Assembly: GCA_028023455.1 (NCBI GenBank)
Contig: JAQFVV010006844.1
Location: 173,302-237,301 of the forward strand
From: Epiperipatus broadwayi
Lineage: Eukaryota; Onychophora; Udeonychophora; Euonychophora; Peripatidae
Length of the DNA: 64,000 nt
Reading direction: 5' to 3'
The notes below the pieces were generated by a model. It had not been told where the DNA came from. It worked only from the letters and a program-made list of their open reading frames with translations, and ran no database searches. The position numbers were made by a program, and so were the translations under genes. Below are positions 10,843 through 22,905 of this stretch, piece by piece. Positions within the stretch are counted from its first letter, which is position 1. Every line of letters starts with the position of its first letter.

Positions 10843-11000
10843 TAAACAGGCAAAACTCTCCATACAGTAGTGCCACTCTGTGGAAACCAGAGTAATCAAT
10901 GGATGCCATTGATTACTCTATTTGGCACAAGGTGGCACTACAGTATGGAGAGTTTTGCCTGTTTAATAATAGTTATGTGCTAGCATCATGTGATATTACT
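10842..11000. repeat. Foldback family C, short copy inside a microsatellite
   Basis: The arms CAGGCAAAACTCTCCATACA and complement are joined at a centre near 10912. The ribozyme interior is lost. GTT repeats continue to the right of the element (10999-11020), so it was inserted into the microsatellite. Confidence 0.85.
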
Positions 11001-11019
11001 ATTGTTGTTGTTATTATTA

Positions 11020-11640
11020 AATTATTTATAACGGATATTATTATACAATATAATCTATTATATATATGTTTTATATAAAATAGCTACATATCCAAACATT
11101 TTTATTTTGAATTAAAATCTACAACATATACAGAATTATGTATCAATATATTTAAAGTTGGTTTTTATTCTTATAATGTTTAGAGATTAAACATTTTAAT
11201 AGTTGCTCAAGGCAATACATAGAACTGCATTAGAAAAATAAAAAATTTTGAGGTGAAACTTTTTACTGAAAAATATAAATAAATCGATGCTGATTTAAAT
11301 ATCCCTTTAATAAATAGGGCCAAAAATTAAAGATGGTTGTATATTAAATAGAAACTAAAATAGATTTAAACTTGAACGAAAATTCAAATATTATACTGAA
11401 CCTGATTGAAATCCGATTCAATGGTGTCATTACAAAAAAAAAAGAAATTTATTAAGCTTTTAATTTTCATTAAACGTAGAGTTTAAATTTTCATTATTAT
11501 TTAAAAAGAATGCGTGTATCAAAACACACACGTTTATATGTAAAACGGATTTTTTTTTAAAAAATGCTTTTCGTTTATTTTAAAATAGTTTTCATATACC
11601 GCCTGTTTTTAAATCCATTTGATTTAAAAACAAGCTGGCT
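11020..11640. other. AT-rich DNA, nothing recognised
   Basis: No feature recognised. One diffuse palindrome around 11520-11640 involves GATTTAAAAACAAGC and ACCGCCTGTTTTTAAATC. Confidence 0.5.
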
Positions 11641-11841
11641 AGCTAATTGCATTCCTGTTGCTTTTATTTTAATTAGTGTAAACAATTTTTATAGCGGAGA
11701 TTTGATTTTTATGTTGTTGTTTTAATTTCAATAAACCCTGGGTAGAATTCTTAGATAGATTGAGTGGGAGATTAATATTTGCCCTGCCTAAGGCATAGAA
11801 ATTGGACAACAAGAAAAGTGTTTCGTGGGAAATGGAGCAAC

Positions 11842-12200
11842 GTATAAATAGCCCTGAAAATTTGGAGGGTCAGTTAATTCATTGTTCGTTGATAGACAAG
11901 CTGTTTATCAAATGAGAATTTATATCAGCGCGGACATTTAATTTCTTAAAGGACATCAGATGTGATTAAATACTTTTGCCTGCAACAAAATGAAAAATTC
12001 TATACTTGTTACCACCACCCGAATGGCTTGCTAACTCCACAAAAGACAGATCCCTGACTTCCAAGTTTGCTCCAGTAATGCCTTGAACACGTAAAAGAAG
12101 CCGGAGCCTCTCTACATCTACCTTGCTGCCTAAAGAACCTGAAAATGAACTTAAGTAAAAGTGCGCACTCTACGTGAACTTTGTTTTACCGAAAGGTAAC
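11842..12200 (+). promoter_or_regulatory. Candidate TATA promoter with non-coding first exon
   Basis: TATAAATAG lies at 11844-11852, and an initiator-like TCAGTT about 25 bp downstream near 11872. The following ~320 bp is more GC-rich than its surroundings, has only very short uORFs, and ends at a good donor-like AAAG|GTAACT near 12197. This could be the 5' end of a host gene or an LTR/U3-R region. No matching downstream exon was found, so this is a weak inference from sequence signals only. Confidence 0.3.
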
Positions 12201-13500
12201 TATTTTCATTTTTATTCTTCCCAGGGTAAATTAATTCTCATTAAATCTCTGCTCAATCTAATCATAAATATGTCTCCTTAAATCAATATAGCCTCATATC
12301 TAATATTTGCTGTGTTTTCCAATATTTTATAGTGTGTCTTGGAATCTTAGTTTTAAGCTTCCATTTTGCTTTCAGTTTTGTTTATTGGAGAGTGACGAAT
12401 GAGTTTTATAGTTTATGCCTCACTTTCATAAATGCTTTAGCAGTCTTGTATATATATATATATATATATATATGCTTACCTGTAATTCTTTAGTATTCCT
12501 TAATTAATTTGTAATTTTATGCTCTGGGTTGGCCCTAGTGCTTAGCCTCCAAAAATCTTTTGGCTGACGACTTATTGTCTAATTTTCGCAGGTGGAGATT
12601 TCGTTTCTAATATCTCTAAAGGCAGAGATTAGAATTGTGTTTTTCTTTGTAATTTTGGAAGTCGTCAGCAGGAAGATAAAATTTATCCTTTCTTAAATTA
12701 CAGGTGAGCAATACTTTCATTCTGCTAGAGTATTTAAACTTTTGATATTTTGTACTAATGTGCACTCTCCGATAGATTTCTTTTTGTAGTTATTATGTGT
12801 GCTTTAAATTTATCAGAGCGTATAGTCAGAATTTGTTTGTAAGTTTATTTTCTTTTCTTTATTTGCTGGGGCAGATGTAACTGTTTTCTAATCATTTACT
12901 TGTCTCTTATTGAGACCATTAATTATTAATTTTAAAGTAATTTTCGCCAATCGTTTGGCTGGGATTCACCAGGTTTAATTGTTTCTTCGTTTCAATGATA
13001 TTTTTTGATTGTTCTTGAAGTGGATCAATCACCGTTATTTTAAATGTAGTAATTGGTGCAGTTCATACCGATATAAGGACATTTGAGATCTGACCATGCT
13101 TAGATCTTGGAAATCTCATCGGCACTGGGTTCTTTGATCTATTTCAGGAGCATATGGTTTAAATATCATAAAGTGGAAACCAGTGTTTAAGTGAATCCTC
13201 TGCTGAACGAAATTTGCTTCCTTCCTTTTAAATTTGTTTATTAGAAGATCAGTCAGTCTGTCATAGCTTTGCCTTTAGTATGTCTGGTACACGCCTGAGT
13301 TAACCCCCATCTATTGTGTCATAAACTTATATTTAATAATTTATTTTCTCATAATAAAATTTATGAAATATGTTTAAACTTAATTTGGCTGACGTTTGTC
13401 TTTGTGCTTTTGTCTCAATTGTCTAAACAATTTATGATCTCTTGTTTCTCCCTGAATCTAGTCAGCGCAAACCATCATCATCATCTATTCAGATCACAGT
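12200..13500. other. GC-richer unique block with a spaced inverted repeat
   Basis: Fewer repeats and a more even base composition than the rest of the window. GCTGACGACTT (12563) faces AAGTCGTCAGC (12660) about 85 bp apart, with a smaller GAGATT-type hairpin between them. A (TA)n run is at 12449-12473. No coding signal. Confidence 0.45.
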
Positions 13501-14960
13501 AAACAAATTTTCCAGACACGTAGTGGTCTGGTGGCGCCCTCTGTTTCAGATAGATTGAGTATCCAGTATAATACATATATACGTGAGTTCGTGTGCACAC
13601 ATGCAAGTGTGTACATATAAATTAGCAATATGTTGCATACGTAAGTTAAACAGCTGAGACAGTTGTTTATGTTCATCATCAGTAACTCTAGAAAATCCAA
13701 AAGTAAAAACCATTGTTGGCATCAATAAACAATAATGCAATCTTCTTATGTTATTTTAAGACAAGCATAGAAATTATTTTGAAAATTTCAAAATTATTTG
13801 GATTCTCATCCTTATCTTTATTACCATATAAATGTGAATGTTTATTTATTTGTTACTTTATAGATCAATAAATATTGCACCAATCTTAATGAATCTTGCA
13901 TAATTTTTTGGGGGAATTACATAGGCTACGGATTTTTTCTTTGTCGTACTCGATATCATTTTTAAAACTTTGGTAATTTGCAATATAAACATGATCAACG
14001 TCATAATTATTTTCAAATGACCTAATTAAAATTCTAAGAAAAGGCAGAACTGATTAAAGTATTACAGATATTTGAAAATTTTTAAAGTATGTTATAGCCT
14101 GCATAATGAAATACATACTACAGAATGGGAGAGAATTATAGTTTTTGGTAAAGTTAAATTTGATTTCGTAAATATATTTTTAATTGATTTAAATTTTGTT
14201 TGTAACCATATATTTCATTTCGCACTTGCAAATAGAACACGAACAAAATATTATGATGTTAAAATTACATAGCCATTTTGAAAAATTAGTTTATCATATA
14301 TAAAATATATTGAAAATAAAATAGCAAAAAACTTATAAAATTCAGCAGTTTAATTAATCATAAAAAGTTATATTTTTTGTGATTCTGCTGTTCATGTATG
14401 ATTATTTCATGCAAATAATATATAGGAATAGCTACATTTTGAATTATATTCTTTTATTCTACTAACATGAGCAAAGGTATGGGTACAAATAATTTAATTA
14501 TAAATACATTTGTTTAATGTAGATTTATTTCGTTATGAAGTAGAAGATGGGTTCATTTGGGTGAATAGGACTTTTTTATATTTGCATAAAATAAGTATAG
14601 TTTATTAAGGATGTTTTTTTATTCGAGAAAATTTTATTGCAAAGAAAAATAGTTACCATGAAACAATAGTCAGCAAACCTTAGACACTAATACATTATTA
14701 AGCAATAGGAAACTTATTGGTACAGTATAGATGGGAATATGAACACCTGCATCATTAAATATTAAACATTAATACCATAAAGAGAATTCTAAAATGTCAC
14801 ATATACTAAATCTGAAAGAATTTTTATGGACAAGAGTCACAAAAAATATATTTATTGAAGTATCATACACAAATATATTTCAAACAGAAAATTAAATATA
14901 TGAGTGAAGAACAACTTATAGACCCTTAATTGTTATTGGAGTTTAAAATAAACTTCATCT
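13500..14960. other. AT-rich DNA, nothing recognised
   Basis: Only a small hairpin (CCAGACACGTAGTGGTCTGG near 13513) and chance ORFs. Confidence 0.5.
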
Positions 14961-14962
14961 TT

Positions 14963-15265
14963 TCACATGATCACCATTTCTTATGCTAGCACATAACTGT
15001 TATTAACACAGGCAAAACTCTCCATACAGTAGTGCCACTCAGTGCCAACCAGAGTAATCAATGGATGTCAAAGGCTTGTGCATAAAATCCCCATCTAATG
15101 CCTACTCGAAAGTCAAAAGCCAGAAATTAGTCTGGGGATATTGGATGAGTAGGCACTAGATGGGGATTTTATGCACAAGCCTTCTGGCATTCATTGATTA
15201 CTCTGGTTGGCACTGAGTGGCACTACTGTATGGAGAGTTTTGCCTGCATTAATAACACGTTATAT
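14963..15265. repeat. Foldback family C, ~300 bp copy without ribozyme core
   Basis: Arms run from ACATCACATGATC... equivalents through CAAAACTCTCCATACAGTAG to CTACTGTATGGAGAGTTTTG. The centre keeps GAAAUUAGUC, the 3' half of the ribozyme, but CUGANGA is deleted. Confidence 0.85.
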
Positions 15266-16480
15266 TCCCATAAAGTGAATAATTCAAGTTAATACTAAGT
15301 GCTTGTTTTATATATAAAATGTCATTTTTCTTAAACTGATCCTTCCTATTTAGTTTTTATATGTTTAAAAATTTTTATCTGTATGATAATAAAACATCAA
15401 CATCAAAATTATAGTCCAGCATATAAAGTTCAAGTGCATTATAGATTAAAAATCAATACTTATGAATAATAAATCAATTTAGAACTTATCAAAAAGTAAT
15501 AATAAAATACATTTGACATTTATTTTCTACAGTTTATAATTTATAGTTTTCAGTAATAGTGAGAAAACACCTTAAATCAATTTTAAGATTTCATTAGTTA
15601 AATTAGAAGATATGCCAAGTTACCAAATACATATAACAAAAGACAGAATATACTGTAATAAATAGTCTTTATATAGTGCTTGACTATGTATGTAATACAA
15701 AGAAGGAAATAAGCCTCCAGTCATGTGATTTTTATGAATTTACATGCACTCATTCATAAGTATCAGTTTAAAAAGCATAAGCAAAACATTTATGCGTACA
15801 GCTTATTGTTATATAAGCCTATCTTTGCTCACTATGTTAAAAGCAGGGTTTTAACCTATTGTGTGTCTGATATATAACTTGACAAATAAACTGTACAAGC
15901 TTATTCATTGTATAACAGGAGAAAGATAAGATCTCATTTTTAATCACCTGCGATTAGAAATAAATATTAAATTTTAAATTTACGATAGATGATGGAGGGC
16001 AATTAGAAATATAGCTACACAGTTTATTATTCACTTATTAGTTTAATGTTGCATATAAAATTACCTGTTGTTACTATTAAAATTGTTTTAGTAATATTTC
16101 ATTAGTAAGGAATAATGGGATTAAGTGAGTCTTAAATCACAACTGACATGGAGGCTTGGTCTTGAAGTTGACTATGATTGGATGACTGGTTTTGTATTTG
16201 AAAGACATAAAATTAAGAAATGAAATGTGCATTGAGGAAATATATATGGAAATATGCCATGAAGAATTGTTTGTTATTTTATTTATTATATATTTTAATT
16301 GTATGTTCATTGTATATAATTAAGAAACCATGAACAAATTATTTGATTTATTTTATCTCTAATTTATTTTCAATCTGATGGCATTTAATGCAATAAATAT
16401 TTAATGATAATTGATTAAATATATGATTTAAATTTTCCTATATATAGATATAACAATAAAAATAATAAATATAACAGTAA
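15266..16480. other. AT-rich DNA, nothing recognised
   Basis: No feature recognised in this stretch. Confidence 0.5.
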
Positions 16481-16665
16481 TTAACTACTATATACAATTT
16501 CTCAGTTCGCAGAAGTACTTTTAGTTAATTCCTTAACCGTTCTCAACTGCTGTTAAATTCAAAATGGCAGTTGAGAAGGATTAAGGAATTAACTGAAAGT
16601 ATGGATTGAGAGACTATATATAATAGTTAATTACAATTGTATTTATTATTTTTATTGTTATTACA
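16455..16665. repeat. Foldback family E
   Basis: Inverted repeat: TTAGTTAATTCCTTAACCGTT faces AAGGATTAAGGAATTAACTG. The outer arms AATAATAAATATAACAGTAATT and complement extend it to about 210 bp. The AAGTACTTTNAGTTAAT motif is shared with the foldbacks at 43.5 and 43.9 kb. No hammerhead motif. Confidence 0.8.
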
Positions 16666-19195
16666 ATAGTTTTTAATTAACAGACATTTTCTTTGTATCT
16701 ATATATGTGATAATATTTGAATCCAAAATAAAGCACAACAAAGTTACATTTGGGTAATAAAGCTTAGCATCACATCAGTTTATATGCTTGTTTATTAAAG
16801 TCTCAAATTCCCATGCCTTTTCCATCATCCTTCATCAAGCTATGGAAACTATATAAACTAATACTTTATATACACATACGCATATATATATAGCTCATAT
16901 TTTCATCAGATCTACAAGTTTATTTCTTTGATCTATATCCAATGTGACTTTTTTTGAGAAGGAAAAACGTTTATCAATTTTTGTTTTTTAATTTTTATTT
17001 AGATTATAGTATTATAATGGTAATATTGTAATATGAATAACATAAAAATGAAATTTAATTTATTAAGGGTTTTTTTTATTAACAGTATTTTGATTTTCAT
17101 TTAACATCTTTTCTATGGCAGATTTCATCTTTTATTATCAGCTAACTGATGACTATTTCAGAGTTATAAAGAAAAACCTAATGACTTAATTGCTCGAGAC
17201 TTCATAAGAAGTTTCTGCCCAGAACAGTGAGCTTCAGAATTCTGGAACCTGCCAAACCCATATCGGATGCTTTACCGCTACTTCAAACCACACAGGGCAC
17301 TTCAGAGCTATGGTAGGCAGTAATACTATATTTTATTAAGCTACAAACTGAAATCAATGCTTTCTTAATTTTTACAGTTTAAAATCAATTAATAACATGT
17401 GCAAATTTTTGTTTTAGCAAATGACTGTAACTTCTAACCTACAGCATCTCATTACAGCACGTACAATTTATATATGTACAAATATGCAAAACAGAAAACT
17501 CGTATGCAAAATAAATATGAATAATTTGTAAGCTAGCGATAAAATATTATTTAAACATCTATTTTAACTAGTTTATTTTATATGACGTTTAATACTTTTT
17601 ATTTTATTTGTAAATTATGTTTGTGTATTTTTTATCAGCTTAAGTAGAGAATGTTTGTTTTTTCCTATGAAGTCTTCTTATGACAAGAGTCTGTGAAAGT
17701 GAAAAATAATGTTTTGTGTTATATTAGAGTTAGCAAACAAGATGAGGCCTGAATTATTTTTTTTTCTTATTGTATTTGCTTACTTGCTTTTGATTCAAAG
17801 TTGCATAGACATGAAAAAATAATTACTTTCAAAAACTGCTTTCATTCAATATATTTTATATCAAGTGTATAATATTATAAGTAATATAATTCCAATCTTT
17901 ACTCATATTTACGTTAATTATCTTGAAAAATATTGATTTTTTTGAAATATTTAAATGTAATGATTTAATAATATAAATATAATTAAGTAGCAATTTATAA
18001 ACAAAAACGATGTGTTTATGCATATATAAATAAGCACTTGTTTATAGGGTCTTATTGGTAGTATATAGAAATTGGTTTATGTGTACTTAGTAACAGGGTC
18101 ACCACGTGAGGGTGTGCAGGCTGTGTGGGTCCAAAGGTACTTTATTACAGGGGCATCAAAACACCAAAAATAAGTAATAAAATTTACATGCAAATGAAAA
18201 TGTTGCTATTTTTAGAAATATGTTCTGATTGTAAATATTTTTATTTAAATATAAAAGCGATACTTTTTTACTTAGACTTGTGGTAACAATTTCTAGTGCC
18301 TTGAAATATATTTCACATATACTCTCCCATTGCACAACATCAAACAGGCTGATTCCATTTTGTCACTATAGTTAATAAAATGTATAAGCAATGAAAATGT
18401 TTAGATTTCCCAATCACTCTTATTAAATATCCTAATTTATATAAAAAGTAATATTTTTGTTAATTATTTAAAAATAAAACATTTAAAAAATATTGCCTCA
18501 GAATCACACTAATTATGTGGCTGATAAAATTGTCTTTATCAATCGTATTTTACAGGCATCACATGTATTATTAAGTTTAGAGTAGGGATAGAATGACAGA
18601 TTTTAGAATATGGAATCCTAGATTGACTCCACAGCTGTTTTGTGTAAGATATGTTTAATAACAATATTATCTTTTTTTTTTTTTATGCAGCATTATCTTT
18701 TTACATCTTTTATTACATGGCTTTTCTTATTTTTATTAACGATATTATACTATCTTTTTTATGACTTATTACCTCTTTAAATATTTTGCTAAACAGCTTT
18801 TTCTTTAATGTAGACTTGGGTTTGTTCTCTAGGTAAACACTTATGATCTACACTACAGTTCAAATATAAAAAACAATATATTATTGCATCCCAAATACTT
18901 AATTCTTAACAAATTTCATAATAATGATTTTGTATAATACATTTTTTCATTGTAGTAAAAACCCTACATGTTTACACTATATTAAAGTCTAAAATATGTA
19001 TCTAGTGGAACAAACCAAGTGTTTGATTATTTTATAGTTATCCAACACAGCATATGAAAAAAAAAGGCTTCTAAAAATTTATCGAATAAACAACTTAAGT
19101 ATAAAAATTTAAAATTTCTTCCCTTAAATAAATCATGGCTGAATCCATAATTATTGAAGATTATAATAAAGTATAATATATATAAGAGGACTTAG
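16666..19195. other. AT-rich DNA with one small GC-richer island
   Basis: At about 17100-17320 there is a GC-richer island with acceptor-like (TATGGCAG, CTATTTCAG) and donor-like (ATG|GTAGGC) sites. One frame stays open for about 40 codons but matches no family I know, so I do not call an exon. The remainder shows nothing. Confidence 0.45.
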
Positions 19196-19448
19196 TTATT
19201 TTTAAAACAGGCAAAACTCTCTATATGTATTGCCACTCAGTGCAAGTCAGAGTAATCAATGGATGCCAGAAGGCTTGTGCATAAAATCCCCATCTAGTGC
19301 CTACTCATCCAATATCCCCAGACTAGCTTTACTGGCTTGTGGCCTTCCGCAGTGAGGAGCCTTGGATCTGAGGGCTCCTCGTTGATGAAGGCCACAAGCC
19401 AGAAACTAGTCTGGGGATATTCAATGAGTAGGTACTGTACCGGTCACT

Positions 19449-19948
19449 NNNNNNNNNNNNNNNNNNNNNNNNNNNNNNNNNNNNNNNNNNNNNNNNNNNN
19501 NNNNNNNNNNNNNNNNNNNNNNNNNNNNNNNNNNNNNNNNNNNNNNNNNNNNNNNNNNNNNNNNNNNNNNNNNNNNNNNNNNNNNNNNNNNNNNNNNNNN
19601 NNNNNNNNNNNNNNNNNNNNNNNNNNNNNNNNNNNNNNNNNNNNNNNNNNNNNNNNNNNNNNNNNNNNNNNNNNNNNNNNNNNNNNNNNNNNNNNNNNNN
19701 NNNNNNNNNNNNNNNNNNNNNNNNNNNNNNNNNNNNNNNNNNNNNNNNNNNNNNNNNNNNNNNNNNNNNNNNNNNNNNNNNNNNNNNNNNNNNNNNNNNN
19801 NNNNNNNNNNNNNNNNNNNNNNNNNNNNNNNNNNNNNNNNNNNNNNNNNNNNNNNNNNNNNNNNNNNNNNNNNNNNNNNNNNNNNNNNNNNNNNNNNNNN
19901 NNNNNNNNNNNNNNNNNNNNNNNNNNNNNNNNNNNNNNNNNNNNNNNN
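19449..19948. other. Assembly gap (500 N)
   Basis: Exactly 500 Ns, the usual size for a gap of unknown length. It sits in the middle of an inverted repeat, where assemblies often fail. Confidence 0.99.
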
Positions 19949-19957
19949 TTAGATGGC

Positions 19958-20002
19958 TTCTTCACTGATGAAGGCCACAAGACAGAAACTAGTCTGGGGA
20001 TA
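19958..20002 (+). ncRNA. Type I hammerhead ribozyme, family C
   Basis: Stem I is UCUUCA (19959-19964) with UGGGGA (19995-20000), including two G-U pairs. The core CUGAUGA is at 19965-19971. Stem II is AGGC-CACAA-GACA; other copies read GCCA, so one pair is lost here. GAAA is at 19985-19988. Helix III is the palindrome ACUAGU. The cleavage site is GUC (19992-19994). The weakened stem II lowers my confidence that this copy is active. Confidence 0.65.
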
Positions 20003-20159
20003 TTGGATGAACAGTCCCTAGATGGGGATTTTATGCACAAGCCTTCTGGCACCCATTGATTCCTCTGGCTTGCACTGAGAGGCAATACATATAGAGAGTT
20101 TTGTCTGTTTTAATAACAGTTATAAGCAAATATAGGAAATAGTGATCATGTGATGTTTA

Positions 20160-20895
20160 TTGACTTAGTTATTAATAAGCTTTAAAAAATTAACTAATAA
20201 AGTAGCATAAAGATTTTTCTATTTTTATTAATAGAAATGTAATAAGAGGTTCTGAATTAAAAATATTTAATGCATTATTAAAACAATTGTTTTCAACAAG
20301 TGATGAGTGCTGGTTCAGCATGAAATGTGAATCTTGGGGATTGTATATCTTTTTCACATGTCTTTAGTCTTTTATGTTTCTAATTACATCCTCAAAATTG
20401 GATATAAACTAGTCTCTACCTTGCATAAAAGTGGTATAGTGAAAATTACACTACGGAAATTTTATTAATATACAAAGCAAATTTTATTATAAATAGCAGT
20501 TTACATATGAGTTTTTAGTGCTTGATTGTAATAAAACCATAGCAGGACTGTATTAGTATAATATTATTTGACATTCTATAACAATTTTTTCTTCGCTTTT
20601 TTGTTTTACAATATTAATGAAAACAAGAAAAACAACAACCTCTACTCATTAATGTCTATAGAATTACCTGTGCCGATTGGTTAATAAGGTATGTGTTAAT
20701 GATGAAAAAATTAATTAAATAAGGGCAAACTAAATCAAAACTATTAATTGATTTTTAATTGCATATTGATATATTTTTAAATTAATTATTTTTTGATAAA
20801 TTTAATTTGATTTTGACAATTTAATATCGCACATATATACACACACACACACATAGGTGAGAGAATAAACATGTGTTACTGACAATTTTGAAAGA
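20160..20895. other. AT-rich DNA with a family A scrap
   Basis: At 20293-20365 a fragment matches the ribozyme part of family A (GATGAGTGCTGGTTCAGCAT then GAAAU), but C3 of the core is lost. The rest is AT-rich without recognised features. Confidence 0.5.
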
Positions 20896-20899
20896 ATTA

Positions 20900-21165
20900 A
20901 AAAACAGGAAGTTGGGCTCGATATAGTATTAGAAGAGATGATAATACAGGGAAATTTGAAATCTTAAGCTGGATTCCAAGAAATTGCAGAAGACCTAGAA
21001 AGCGACCACATGTCAGATGCATTGGTGAAATAAGAAAGTGTGCTGGGGTGATGTGGAGAAAAGAGGCTGGAGATTGAAGAAGATGGATTGAACTTGGAGA
21101 AACCTTCATCCTGTAGTGGATTAATACTGGTTGAAAATGATAATGATATATATATATATAATGAT
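20900..21165 (+). pseudogene. RTE-type LINE, 3' end fragment (reverse transcriptase C-terminus)
   Basis: One plus frame reads SWARYSIRRDDN, then SWIPRNCRRPRKRPHVRC, then EIRKCAGVMWRKEAGD, then RRWIELGETFIL, with two in-frame stops (before RRW and before the last W). This is the typical C-terminal region of RTE/BovB-type ORFs, with the WxPRxxxRxRGRP and WxxLxxAFxxQW-like motifs. A short simple-repeat tail (GATAATGATATATAT) follows, as expected for RTE 3' ends. It is a 5'-truncated dead copy, perhaps related to the element at 61.4 kb; the two do not overlap, so I cannot compare them. Confidence 0.8.
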
Positions 21166-21658
21166 GAGCAAAGAGCAAAATCGTATTTATTAGTTTTATT
21201 AATATTTTAGTTTATCGTTTGCAGTCATATGCCAAACTACTGGATATGGTATTTTGGAATTATACCCATTATGTTGCATTACTCCAATGACATATTATTT
21301 TAGGTTTGTAATATGCTTAAAATAATGCCTTCAAGGAATGTGTGGGACAAACTTAATAGGTAAAACAGTTGCAGATTCTGTCGAGGCATTATTTTAGATA
21401 TTGCAAACTGGGAATAATACACATCACACATTCAATACCAAACTTCAAATCTAAAAAAACCAAAAAGCATCTTATTTTTAATGATGGAGATATATATTCA
21501 TTGCGGAAAAAAAAACTATGGAAAAAAGCCCTGAAACATTTTTTAAATACTGAACAGTAGCACGAAGTTTTGACTTTACGTTTTTTTAATCATAAAAAAT
21601 GTTGAACTGCATGACAAAGTTTAGCTTATCTAAAAGTGGTGAACTGTGAGCTTAACCT

Positions 21659-21661
<3 letters not shown>

Positions 21662-21704
<43 letters not shown>

Positions 21705-21735
21705 GTATCCATATATATATATATATATATATATG
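21662..21735. repeat. (TA)n microsatellite
   Basis: Two long AT runs separated by TTTATGTATCC. Confidence 0.95.
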
Positions 21736-21739
21736 GAAC

Positions 21740-22170
21740 ACAAATATACAATTTTAGCAGTGCAGATCTGTGTTCATTACTGGTTAGCTTTTTCCTAGTT
21801 GGCATTCCATGTTTGGGCAGGTAGGCCAAATATGGTCCCTTCCCATTTGGACTGTTGAACTGGAAGATAGAGATACCTGGAATGGGCTCAGCATGTCTCA
21901 GCTGTGGGTCAAGGATTTAATGCTTAATGGCCTTGGTGCCTTGGACCTTGCTTGTAGTGGTTGGCGCAATGCTGGATGTCCGCCTAAACAAATTATAGCA
22001 ATCCTTTGATGGATATAATTGTTATTGAGGAGTATGTCCCTTTTGTAAACCTGGTTAATAATTGTTTTACCATTGTAACATTGAACCCTTTGTAATCATC
22101 AATAGGTAAGTAGACCCAAAACTTTTTGTAATCTTTTAACTAATAAAGGTTACTTTTGAAACTAAAAAAC
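21740..22170 (+). other. Unclassified GC-richer block ending in a poly(A)-signal-like tail
   Basis: The block is clearly more GC-rich than its neighbours (for example GCAATGCTGGATGTCCGCCT at 21967-21986). It ends with ACTAATAAAGGTTACTTTTG, which contains AATAAA. It may be the 3' end of a non-LTR retrotransposon or a 3' UTR. The 62- and 66-codon ORFs match nothing I know. Confidence 0.35.
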
Positions 22171-22254
22171 CACAAATATATAATGTTTTAGCTCTAACTC
22201 TATTTTAAATATAAAAGCTTATTACTTACAATGATTCAGTGAATTGATAATGGT

Positions 22255-22365
22255 TAAAATAATGATGATGATGATGATATATCTAATGATGAGCAAAGAA
22301 TAAAATCCTATTTTGAAGTCATGTGTCAAAACTGCGGTATATTTGATGTCATTAGCATAATTTTA
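22255..22365 (+). repeat. Partial duplicate of 21150-21290
   Basis: AATGATGAGCAAAGAATAAAATCCTATTTT and the following AGTCATGTGTCAAAACT resemble the segment just after the RTE 3' tail at 21160-21260. ATGATGATGATGATATAT precedes it, so this may be the simple-repeat tail of a second, fully truncated RTE insertion or a local duplication. Confidence 0.45.
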
Positions 22366-22586
22366 ATAACACAGTTATTGAAAACAGAGCATCCCCCCCC
22401 CCCTCCAATTATATAAATTTTTATATCTCTTGATAATTTTAATGCCTATTACGATAAATAAATGTATAAATTTTACTTTTTTTTAAAGAAAGAATATAAC
22501 AATACAATATTGAATGTTTGAATTATGAGTTTTTCATTCAATACGTATAATAAATTTAAAAACCTGATATGCCAAAAAAATATTAA

Positions 22587-22905
22587 ATGAAGTCTTTAAG
22601 ACTACAAATTCATTTGACAAAATACTATGCTGATAAGAAAGCAAATTTTTTGCTGCAGCCAATATTGGCCCAATTCGTTTCAATAACATCCAAACAAAAT
22701 GCCGATAGATTAGGTGTTTCTTATGACAGTTTGTTACTGATTGTTAAATTTGATGCAGAACTAATTTTAACAACTAAACAAGGCAACGCACATTATATTA
22801 CACAAGCCAGCATCTGATACCAAAAAAAATCTTTCAGCAATAATACAACTACAAAGAAGAATTAAGAAAATGGATCAAGATATTAAAAACTTATTATATC
22901 AGTAA
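22587..22905 (+). pseudogene. hAT-type (ZBED5/SCAND3-like) transposase relic, N-terminal part
   Basis: The ORF starts in a BED finger end (KSLRLQIHLTKYYADKK). It continues through a region like SYNISLLIAKxGKxHTIGE (here SYDSLLLIVKFDAELILTTK), and after a stop shows LQRRIKKMDQDIKNLL. This matches the LSNNTVxRRIDEMxxDIE region of ZBED5-like proteins. It is out of any intact gene context and is broken after NLLYQ by a ~700 bp insertion. hAT transposases cut and paste DNA; this copy is dead. Confidence 0.75.

Larger units (their letters stand above)
19200..20150. repeat. Foldback family C, long copy broken by an assembly gap
   Basis: The left arm begins at ACAGGCAAAACTCTCTATAT (19207) and the right arm ends at GAGAGTTTTGTCTGTTTTAA (20111). 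Two facing ribozyme regions flank the gap. The 19370-19420 core has UUGAUGA for CUGAUGA, and the 19320-19370 arm is degenerate. The core at 19958-20002 is intact. The GTACTGTACCGGTCACT next to the gap is not seen in other copies. The large ORFs across the Ns are meaningless. Confidence 0.85.

Noticed and set aside
10673-10909. Poly-Asn, poly-Thr and poly-Ile ORFs here, and poly-Ile, poly-Leu and poly-Tyr ORFs at 33.3-33.8 kb
   Set aside because: Translations of trinucleotide microsatellites, in several frames and on both strands.
17100-17320. Protein-coding exon with acceptor and donor sites
   Set aside because: The best frame is ~40 codons, matches no family I know, and ends in a stop at the donor. 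Splice-like motifs are common by chance.
19337-20085. Two ORFs of more than 200 codons across the assembly gap
   Set aside because: They consist mostly of unknown residues from Ns; the flanks are foldback DNA.
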